This document shows, in pieces, positions 44,732 to 54,557 of a stretch of DNA of 64,000 nucleotides (position 1 is its first letter; each line of letters opens with the position of its first letter). The stretch is from Tritrichomonas musculus. Lineage: Eukaryota; Parabasalia; Tritrichomonadida; Tritrichomonadidae. The translations under genes were made by a program, and so were the position numbers. The notes beneath the pieces were generated by a model. It had not been told where the DNA came from and did not search any database. It saw only the letters and a program-made list of their open reading frames with translations. Location of the stretch: contig JAPFFF010000008.1 in NCBI GenBank assembly GCA_039105265.1, forward strand, positions 1,798,001 through 1,862,000, given 5' to 3'.

Positions 44732-45622
44732 TTAACCACCTAACAATGTTTGTGTATAGTTAAGAGTTGTAAAATTATCTATCCTAGAATCTTTGAATGT
44801 TACATCTCTAGGAAAAGGTTTTCCCATTTTCAAATCAATCAATGTTATTTTGTTTATACCATCAAAAAATCTCTCATCCATTTCATCATATAAAATGTTA
44901 GTGTTATCATTTTCTTTAAAAGTATATGTTTCTGTTTTGCCATTCATTAAAAGTACATATAAGGTAATAAATGAATAGTAAAATCCTGAGAAATAATTTT
45001 TGATTTCATCTTCAAGCCCTAATTCTGACAATTTTTCCATTATTACACTTTGATCTTCATTAAACAAGCAAGGAAACTTTTTAAATGCATCAACAATATG
45101 ATCCAAAACTTCGTCATCATCGATACAATTTTTCATATCAAGTTCAGGAATTTTAAGAATAGAAACAAATTTTTGCAATGCTTTATAATAGTCATTTTCT
45201 ATCGGTTCTGATTGAATTCTTTTTATGTTTAATGGATCAAAGGACAGTTCATCAATTATTCTGGTGTTTGATGGAATTGAAATCTCTGTTAATGATGTGC
45301 AATTTGAAAATGCATTCTTGCCAATCATGAGTACTTTTGATGGAATTGTAATTCGTTTAAGCCATTTACAATTTTTAAATGAATATGAACTAATGAAAAG
45401 CAATGAAGATGGTTCTTCAAAAGTCACTTCTATCAATGATGAGCAATTCGCAAATGTATTCATACCAATTTTTTTAACGTATTTTGGCACTTTTATTTTG
45501 GTCAATTGTGAACATTCTTGAAACATATTCATATTAATTTTAATTCCTTCTCGGGATAAAAAAAAGTTTAAAATTTCTTGGTTATTATATGGTAATGATA
45601 AAGATATTGCATTTTCATTAAA
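44732..45622 (-). CDS. downstream coding segment of an ankyrin/BspA-LRR chimera
   Basis: Reading from 45622 (TTT AAT GAA AAT GCA) the frame encodes FNENAISLSLPYNNQEILNF and LSREGIKIN. That is one ankyrin repeat that starts with the same F-N-x-x-A element found after every spacer of the other ankyrin genes. It runs on, without interruption, into three or four LRR_5 units (MNMFQECSQLTKIKVPKYVK, EVTFEEPSSLLFISSYSF, ITIPSKVLMIGKNAFSNC). A ~160-residue tail with no recognised domain follows, ending at 44732. The ATG at 45532 could be an independent start, but the open ankyrin text before it argues for the longer segment. It is joined in phase to the upstream segment at 47335-48428 when the inserted element and a 240-nt spacer are removed. 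Confidence 0.65.
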   Translation of the reverse strand, partial: FNENAISLSLPYNNQEILNFFLSREGIKINMNMFQECSQLTKIKVPKYVKKIGMNTFANCSSLIEVTFEEPSSLLFISSYSFKNCKWLKRITIPSKVLMIGKNAFSNCTSLTEISIPSNTRIIDELSFDPLNIKRIQSEPIENDYYKALQKFVSILKIPELDMKNCIDDDEVLDHIVDAFKKFPCLFNEDQSVIMEKLSELGLEDEIKNYFSGFYYSFITLYVLLMNGKTETYTFKENDNTNILYDEMDERFFDGINKITLIDLKMGKPFPRDVTFKDSRIDNFTTLNYTQTLLGG

Positions 45623-45871
45623 AATTAAATATTTGAAATTTTATTCAAAAATTCATATAATTCAAAACTGTATTTCAAAATTCAAATAAAAAAAAACTTT
45701 GTTCAAAATAAAACTTTTTAAAAACATGATTCAAAATTCAATTAATAAAATTCTGTTCAAAATAAAACTTTTTGAAAACATCATTCAAAATTCAAATAAA
45801 AACGTTACTTAAAATATTAATATTTTGAAATCATTTCATAAATAAAAAAAATTATCATTTAAAATTATATA

Positions 45872-47334
45872 TAGTTGGTGGACATAATTATGTTTTTGGG
45901 ACATAATCATGTTTGCTCAACTTTTTGAATGGTACACAAAAATAAAACACATTTTTCTCAATACTTTTTAAAGATAATTTGATAATATTATATACTTTAT
46001 TAATGTATTTTATGTACATCATTATTTAATTAAATGAGCTATTATATTTGTGATTTATATGAAATTTTGCCATTAATGTAAAAAAAAGTCAAAATGCTTA
46101 TTTTATTCTCAATAATTGAAACTTGGGATTTAATAATAATATCATTAATTCATAATCAGTAATGATATAATTTTGTCAGATAATTGATATCTAAAAACTT
46201 TCATATAAGAAAATTTTGATGCACAAAATAAAGTTAAAAATCATATCACTTTTTTGTTTTTTTCCAATAAAAAATAAAAACTTTTAAATTTTTATTTAAA
46301 TATTTGATATAATGCAAATAGTATAATGATATTGAAAAAATAAAATTGGCGGTTCTACTCAAGATCTATTACCTTGATGAAAAAGAGTAACTTCTGAAAT
46401 AACTTAAAAAGACTTTCAATTTTAGACATTGAGAAATTATTTTCATTATTTTAATAGTTCTTCTATACTTACCTAATATTTATTGATTAATTGCTATTTT
46501 TAATGCTATTATAATAGAAAAAATAAAAAAGTGAAATTTGTATATTTCTTAGAAAAACCTGAAATCTTGATGGACAACAATGATTTTTAGAGGATTAATA
46601 ATATATTTCATTGTATGTGTTATCAAATAATGTAATTCTGAAATCATATCAATTATGCATGAGTGATTTATGAATGATTTTGAATGAAAAAAAGAAAAAT
46701 GAAATTTTTCCAAGATTGATTCTTTTTCAACCATATTATTATATTTAATATATTATATGCATCATATAGATGATTAATACTGCATCTAATTTGAAATAAA
46801 ATGAACTCATTTTTCAAAATTTGTAATTTTGTATGAATGATTTTTGTCATATTTTGAAAACACTTTTTCTTTTTATATAATTATTATTTCAATAAATTTT
46901 TTTCTAAAATATAATATATACATTATATTCTAAAATAATAACTATGTTAGAGCAAATTAAAACAACCTTTTTTTTATGGTAAAAACATGAAATGTGATAT
47001 GAAATGAGTTTTTTGAGTAGTGAAATGAAAATGAAACCATTTTTTCTAATTATCTATTTTATTTCAATAAATAATAATGATACATTTTAATTATAGATGA
47101 AAAGTAAATTATAATTTTTTTTAAATAATAAAAAAATATTCAGAAATTAAAAATTCGATATCATATTTATGATCAAATTTAGTTTGATAAAAGTGAATGA
47201 AAATCGGGGAATAGAATGTATCCAATATGATATTAATTGTTCTACAATTGTTTTTTTAAAAGTCCAATTTGAATATATAGAAATGATGTGAAAACATAAT
47301 TATGTCTCCAAAACAGAATTATGTCCACCAACTA
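45872..47334. mobile_element. 1463-bp TA-flanked DNA element, copy 1 (non-autonomous)
   Basis: The ends are TAGTTGGTGGACATAATTAT and an imperfect inverted copy of about 45 bp. TA is duplicated on each side (45870-45871 and 47335-47336), as in Tc1/mariner insertions. Each end holds two copies of a 12-bp palindrome-like word (ACATAATTATGT or one-base variants), probably transposase-binding sites. The only open frames are short (about 60 codons) with no transposase motif, so it needs a helper. It is nearly identical, in opposite orientation, to 58518-59981. It interrupts the ankyrin gene a few bases before a spacer boundary. Confidence 0.85.
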
Positions 47335-48428
47335 TATTTGCATATGTCATATTTTCCTGTATTGAATAGAAATTTTACAAGTGAAACATAATCATAATAG
47401 CAGGCGTAATAGAAATATAGTTCATTGTCATCTATTTTATCTGGGAAAAATTTGAAATTAAAAGAACCGAAAATTTGTGAATTTATGTTTGTGTAAAAAT
47501 TTTTGTCTTCTTCTACAATTTTTTCAATTGGCTCTGAAAGTAAATTATCTTGGATATAAACAGCTAAATTATTGTGATGACATTTGATGGCTTCAGCTAA
47601 AATTAACTCATATGTGTAACCTGCATTGGAGACATCTGATTCAATTTGATGAATCATATTTGGATTATTTCCATGAATTGCGTAATACCATATTTCTCTA
47701 GTAAATTTGGCATTGTTTATTTTCAAATATTGATAAATTTGAATTGAACCGTAAAAAGCTGCATATTCAATTAAACTTGTTCTGTCATTTTTTATTAAAA
47801 ATGGATTTGTTTCAAAAATTGATGGCTTAATTATACTTAGAAGCGAAAAATTAGTTTTTTGGGTATATTTGACAAACTCGTCTATCAAATCTTCGCGGAT
47901 TAATGAACAAATATATGTTTCATTTTCACCAATTCGCCTTTTTTCTTCGAAATTCTCTAATAATTCTGGATTTATTTTAAGTAGATTTTTTTCCATGATT
48001 TTACCTAATTTTGCATCGTATGATTTAACTTCTGGATAAAAATAATATGAATCGAAGAAAATATATTCTTCCTTATTTAATTTCAAAAAGTTTAATAGAA
48101 GTTGATCAGGCACTAAAATCCCTTTTTCAAAAAGATAAACCAGAATTATTCTATCATTTTTAAATAATGAATATATTTCTTCAACTGAATAAATTTGTTT
48201 GATTTGATCTAAAAAGTAATCAAGTATTTGTTTGATTTTGTTATAAAAATTTGGGCCGCGATGATGATTTTGCGAAATATTAAGCAACAGATGAATTGTT
48301 TCTATAATATCCGATCTATTTTTTAAAATGTTATGATCAAAGTTTAAATCAGCTTTTTCTCCATCTATAAACTGGAGGAAGTTATCACAAATTTCAAGTT
48401 TTTTCTGCAAATATTGCTGCCACGTCAT
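47335..48428 (-). pseudogene. upstream coding segment of the ankyrin/BspA chimera, cut by the transposon
   Basis: From ATG at 48428 (MTWQQYLQKKLEICDNFLQF) about 364 codons run with the DUF3447-type layout of the genes at 31260 and 54558: SQNHHRGPNFYNKI, then LIEYAAFYGSIQIYQYL, AIKCHHNNLAVYIQDN and a last half repeat LVKFLFNTGKYDICK. The frame then enters the element and ends in codons supplied by its end (SWWT). Restoring the TA target gives ...TAT ATA ATT before TTAAAT, exactly the spacer start used in the other genes, and the next coding segment begins at 45622 in phase. The upstream alternative start is a TTG and is not preferred. Confidence 0.75.
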
Positions 48429-48604
48429 AATTATGACAATCAATTTCTCCAATCCTCACAAAATATGATCGTTAAAAATAAAATCTTACACAATTTTTAT
48501 ATTAAAAAAAAAACGAATTTCTCAATAGCAATTTTATATTTCTCCATTTATTTAAAGAATATATTTTTGTCATTGCTTATTGTTAAGTTTCAATCACAAA
48601 TTTA

Positions 48605-48965
48605 GTAAAGAAAACTTTTCAAATTTAATAAAATGAGTAAAATTCGTTTTTATATCATCATATTCTTTATTTTCATCAATGATTTCTGGTGCCATGAATT
48701 TTGGTGTACTAATTCCATAAGTCAACAATTTAGAAACACTAAAATCACCAATTTTAATTAAGCCGTCTTCACCAAAATTGATATTTGAATGTTTGATATC
48801 ACAATGAATAACATTCCTTCAACAATTTGGTAGATTACAGAGACATTTTCAACATTTTAAATTGTCTTTATTCATGATTGATTTTTAAAGTGTGAGTGGA
48901 CAAAATTCTAGAAGAATTGACTGTGATTTGTTCTTTGGGCTCGATAAAGATTAAGAATCTGAAAT
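48605..48965 (-). pseudogene. protein kinase catalytic-domain relic
   Basis: The minus strand reads VIHCDIKHSNINFGEDGLIK, IGDFSVSKLL and FMAPEIIDENKEYDD. These are the catalytic loop (HRD changed to HCD), the metal-binding DFG changed to DFS, and APE intact. An upstream piece in another frame (FLIFIEPKEQITVNSSRIL) matches a hinge region. There is no start, no C-lobe and several frame breaks. An old kinase fragment. Confidence 0.6.
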
Positions 48966-48970
48966 CTCAA

Positions 48971-50658
48971 TTTAAAATTTCATTGAAATCGTCAAATTAT
49001 AACATTAGTTATAACAAAAGTATTTTTATCATACACCACTTTGGGTAGAATTTTTTACCCACACTTTTCACTAAATTTTTATTCAATTTTGAATGCTATT
49101 CAAATCTTGAAAATTTTCCCCACTTTTCCAGATATTTTCATTCAATTTTGAAAGAGCTTTCAAAAAAACAATAAAATAAAATATTAAAAAAAAAAGAATA
49201 AATAAAGCATTTATCTTTAAGTAAACAATTTATTATTAATAACAATCTGGAGCATGCAATAATTATCATTTATTATGAAATTTAACTAGTAAATGAAAAT
49301 GAATTCATGAGTTAAATGGTTTAAAGAGCAATATTTAAAATCATGCTTTTGCAATTACCAGATTAATGAGATATATGTAGTAAATTAGGTAAACTGAGAT
49401 AATACATTTCTAAATGGAAATTACATTAATTTAACTTTTACAACATAAAAATATGTTTATGCGTTATATTAATGCAAAAATTTATTATTTAACTCGAGTT
49501 TGATTTGAAATACAAGCTCAGAGCTTGATTAAAATTTCAAAGGTTTTCATAAGATAATTACACTGAATACATGCTAAACCAATAAGGAGTATGTATTTAT
49601 TAGTTGCTGTAAGATATAGTTGAGATTTAAAATAGAGTTCGACACAAACTGCTTTTGTTATATTTAGTAAAATGAGAAGTGTCGAAACTATAGAATTTAT
49701 AACAAATATGATTATAATTAATATATTTTATTTAATGACATATAATAAAGTTAAATTATTAATTATGATATATTTAATGCGATAGAAAACAAGATATTAC
49801 TATAAAAAAATAATTACTTTTGAATTCAAATGCTGATCGTAATAGGCAAATTTTTAACTTTGAATAATTTGGTTAAAACTTTTCTATAAATATCATTTTA
49901 TTAATCATTTATATCATAAAAGTATCATATATTTGCTTTTTGGTTGGTATAAATTGGAATTTCTTGCCTAATAATGTTGGACTTGGCTAATGTATATTAA
50001 ATTAGATATGTAATTTTTTTGATGATTTGATGAAATGAAGCTCCAAAACATAAAATAACCTATTGATTATTGATAATTATCATTAGGAATTTATATTTCT
50101 AAAAAAATAAACTTAAATAAGTAAGTCATATTTCTGTTACGAAAAATGTAGCGCACCAAATTCAATGAAATTTAGCCATCAGAAAATACATATATGATAA
50201 CGATGATTTTATCAATATTTCAAAAATTTGTTATGAAATTGGAGAGAAAAGACGGATTTGAAATTGAGATGAAATCTTGTAAAGTTCTCAATTCTGATTT
50301 TAAAAAACATAAATTTCTCATTTAAAATAATAATTATAATAAATCTAATAGATTAAAATTTTTATTATATTTGTGCTTAATAAAAATTCAAACTATAAAT
50401 TTAAAATATTCAAAATCAATCGTTTTTCGAAATCAAAATTATGAAAAAATTATAAACGGTTTAGTGTCTACCATTCTGTAAAATGAATTAAAATTTAGGG
50501 AAACGTGCAGATTTCAAGATCTACCATTTTTTACACTTTCACATAAACACAAAATTTTTGACAAAAAAAGTAGAAAAGTGACAAATAGAGATAATTTTCC
50601 ACTTTTTACTGATTAATGTATAAACTTTTCAAAAAGTTTAAAAAAATTTTAATTGAAA
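48971..50658. other. 1.7-kb A+T-rich intergenic region
   Basis: No gene supported on either strand. Confidence 0.45.
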
Positions 50659-53218
50659 ATGTTCACATTTGTGTTTAAACTTACTCCAAAAAACGATATT
50701 TGGAAAATAAATATCAATGGACATGAAATAAGATGTTCGAAATCAAACTCACAAGTTATCAGTAAAAAAATAAATAATTATATCATTTCTACAAAAGATG
50801 ATTTGATTAAAAGAAAAGAAGATTCATTCACAATAAAAATCAAACAGCTAGAAAATGCTCTTATTTATTCAGAATCTGATTACAATTATTTTAATGATAT
50901 ATTTAATTTAAAGCCATTAAAAATCAACTTATCAAACAAAAATTTTCTTAAAATATTTGCCGAAGAACTTGAAATCAACGAACTTAGAAATATTATTAAC
51001 ATGTTTGAAAAAAGTTATGATATTATCACAAAAGATCCAATAATCCTAAAGCAAAAAGAACTCACAGAGAAGATACTTAATCTAACCAAAGAAAATTACG
51101 ATCAACAAATCAATTTTCTTGAAAAAGAAATTGAAGATCAAATCGATAATGAATTCATTTGTGGTGTCATTTTCATTGCATGTCAAATACGTTCAAACAA
51201 CATTGAATTACTTATAACATTTCTGAAAGAATTGGATAAAAGGACAAACCGAGGCCAAATTGAATGTTTTCATGATTTAATTAAAGAAGATCATGACAAG
51301 CATCAATTTATCCTTCGTGCATTATTAGGCAATGATTTTATTGATTTAGATCAAGAGGATGAAAGCTGTGAATTTACTGATGAAGAATTGGATGAGTATA
51401 GAAAAACTGGCTACAATCCAATGAAAATTTATCAAGCAATAAAAAATGACGACATTGAACTTTTTACAAATTTAATGTCTGAATCAACTGATTTGAAAAA
51501 GTTTAACCAGAATATTAATTTACTTAAATATGAAAGAAATGAATCATTGAGAAACAATACTTTGTCTTATATAGAATTGAGTGCTTTTTATGGCTCAGAA
51601 AAAATTTTTAATTACATCTTGATGAACTCTAATTTGAATGATTTTAATTTTAAACAATTGACAGAATTAGCACTAAAAGGAAGCAACATATCAATTATTA
51701 ATAAGTGCTTTGAAAAAGTAACAGATTATTCAGATGATTTTCTTTTTATAGCAATAAAATTTCATCAAAATGAAGTTTTTGAATGGCTAATTGAATCCAA
51801 AAAAATTGAAATTAATAAGAGAAATAATGAAGAAAGTTTGCTTAATCATGCATTTCGTTACTATAATTTAGATGCATTTTTTTGCATGCTTTCTAATGGA
51901 TTTTCTTATCTACCTTTATTTTCTTTTTCTCTGCTTTACAACAATTTTTACTTAGCGAAAATTGCATTGAAACTTCAGTATAATTGCAATGAAAATTCAC
52001 CAGTCATTGGTAATATTAAAATGTCACCATTTCTATTTAGGGATAATTATTATAGATTACCAATTTTCTATGCAATTCAAAAAAATAGAATTGACTTCGT
52101 CAAAGTTATTGTTGATTCAGGTGAATTGGATAGATATCGCACACATTCTACTGAAAAAGATTCACCAATATTTGTTGCTGCCATTTTAAACAGATTTGAA
52201 ATTTTTAAATATTTTTTAGAAATTGGATTTTTTTTACCTCAAAAAAACGAAAATCTTTTTAATTATCTAATTCAAAATGATAAAAATGAATTCACAGAAT
52301 GTTTAATTCAATATGAATCAGTGAAACTTTTTGATCAATATACTTATTCAATTATTGAATTTGAAATAAATGACCCAGATAACAAAAAAAGATTTCGAAT
52401 TGATAATAAATATAAAGCTATTACTATGATAGAAATCTTAAAGGATAGTAAATCTGATTTATTTCAAAAAAACGAATATGCAAAAAAGCTGATTTCATTC
52501 TTTTTGAAAGATGGATCAACAAATACTGAAAATATTAAGAAAAAAATCTTTGATAATAATCAAGGCTTGCTTTTTCCAATTGCTGCTAAGATTTCAGATG
52601 AAAAAACTTTTGATCATTTTATTAAAAAATACAAGGTAGAATTGAATGGATGGGATGAAAAAGATATTTTTTTTTTGTTTTAATAAAATCGTTTTACTTA
52701 ATGCATCAATAAGTAATGAAATATTTGATACTTTAAATATCATTCTCACTAAATATAAGAATGAATTTGATTTCAATATGAAGAAAGATGCAAATAAATT
52801 TTCACCAATTCATATTTTGTGTTCTAAAAATCGAGAATCTTTAACTCTTGGAGAAAAAGTTTTTTTATCATTAAAAACAATTGATATAAATGAGCATGAA
52901 GAAATATATTTAAATACTCCTTTGCACTTAGCTGTTTTGACTATAAATACTGAAATTGTTAGAATTTTATTGAAGAATCCAAAAATTGATGTAAATAGCA
53001 AAAATAAAGCAGGATACACTCCACTTCATGTTGCTTTTGAACATTTATTTATGGAAAATAATTTTCAAAAAAGATTTGAAATTTTAAAAATTCTTCTTGA
53101 AGATGCAAATATTGATATCATGGCTAAAAACAACGATGTTTTTTTAGATAATTTTTATTTTACTAATATTATAGAAAGAAATCCCTTTGCAAATGGTCAC
53201 ATCATTAATCATTACTAA
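50659..53218 (+). pseudogene. BTB-like/ankyrin protein in two frames
   Basis: The ATG at 50659 opens a 674-codon frame. Its N-terminal part (ININGHEIRCSKSNSQVISK, LKINLSNKNFLKIFAEEL) resembles the BTB-like heads of trichomonad ankyrin proteins. It is followed by the DUF3447/ankyrin region (YIELSAFYGSEKIFNYILMN, RLPIFYAIQKNRIDFVKVIV) without spacers. The frame stops at 52683 just after a T10 run (52667-52676). The +1 frame continues from FNKIVLLNASISNEIFDTL to 53218 with two canonical repeats (TPLHLAVLTINTEIVRILLK, TPLHVAFEHLFMENNF). A further +1 change would extend similar text to 53366 (YMSVLEFFCHNPSVT). It may be intact if the T-run length is miscounted. The boundary also resembles the spacer junctions of the other ankyrin genes. 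Confidence 0.7.
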
Positions 53219-53449
53219 AAATGAGAGTAGATTTGACAATTATATGTCCGTACTGGAATTTTTTTGTCATAATCCATCTGTTACGAATAATAGAGATCAA
53301 ATAAAAGAATTGATACCTATGGAAATTATTAATGAAAGCAATATTTTAAAAAATGCGCTGTTATAATAACTATAATATTGATTAATTTCAATTTCAATTT
53401 AATAAAATGATAACATGAGAATCTATTTCTACCAATGATGACTAAATTA

Positions 53450-54017
53450 CAGATGGTGATTTAATTGTGAGTGGTGATTTAATTGTGAGTGGTGATTTAA
53501 TACTGAGCGGTAAAATTTTATTTTTCTTTATAAACAAAAATCTTTTTCTCAAGTCAAAATCTTTTAGTAAATCAATAAAACAAATTATTTAAAAAGTAAT
53601 AATCATAATTACATTAATATAAAAGATTTTTATTACAAGAATAAAAAAAAGATGATCACTATAATATTATGATTCATTCATCATTATTTTCATGTTTTGA
53701 TACGTAAATAATATTTTGCATTCTATTACATTGATTATATTATAAAGAATTGCTTTAACTATGATTTAATACATTTTTATGTTTGTAAAATGGACAAAAA
53801 AATTTAAAATTTCACTATTATTTTTAAAGCTATCATTCTTTTAATTATTCAAATGGATTAATTTTTTCTTCCAGAAATTATTTATTATGCATTTTAATAA
53901 ATGTATTTATCCCAAAATAATTATTGTAAAATAATTATATCATGAGTTATAACTATTTGAAGTTAAAGAAAAAAGAGCCCACAATTAAATCACCACTCAG
54001 TATTAAATCACTATCTG
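53450..54017. mobile_element. 568-bp MITE with TA target duplication
   Basis: The ends are CAGATGGTGATTTAATTGTG on the left and, in reverse complement, CAGATAGTGATTTAATACTG on the right, flanked by TA on both sides (53448-53449, 54018-54019). The left terminus has three tandem copies of AGTGGTGATTTAAT-type units and the right has two. No coding capacity. The Tc1/mariner-like TA duplication and repeated terminal motif parallel the 1.46-kb element, but the sequences are unrelated. Confidence 0.75.
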
Positions 54018-54041
54018 TATATATCCATATTTTCACCTTGT

Positions 54042-54312
54042 GCTATGATTTTTTGATTTTTGATAAGAAAATTTAAATGTTTTATTTAATTTTTTTTTAA
54101 TAAAACACACCATAAATGATATTTAGGAAGTTTTTCTTTATTCTGTGAAATTTTAATTTGAATATCTTTCAATTCTGATTTGCTCAACTTAAGTAAATCA
54201 TAGTTATTTATTTCAATTTTTTCAAGAATTTCAATGAAACTTTGACTATTTATTGATTTGAAATTCCAGCATTCGCTGATCAGTTCTTGTAAAATTTTCT
54301 ACCTTGAAAATT
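54042..54312 (-). pseudogene. protein kinase C-lobe relic
   Basis: The minus strand reads KILQELISECWNFKSINSQS, FIEILEKIEINNYDLLKLSK and SELKDIQIKISQNKEKLP, then a tail to a stop. The L..LI..CW....... SF.EIL pattern is the last helix region of TKL-type kinases, with the usual RP changed to SQ. Only the C-terminal end remains; the 568-bp MITE lies just downstream. Confidence 0.45.
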
Positions 54313-54557
54313 TTTTGAGATTTACTTATTGAAATTGATAATGGAATAATTTCATTTATTATTATTTGTAAGCATGTTTTAATATTTTATAAAAAAATAT
54401 TTAATATTATTTTTTTAATGGGTAAATGGAAATATATAAATAAATAAAATTATGAAAAAAATGAATGGTTTACAAATTATTTTTTCTGATATAAAAAAAC
54501 TTTAGGAATTATTTCATATCACATTTCATTAATTATATCAATTTTTTTTTTTAAAAA

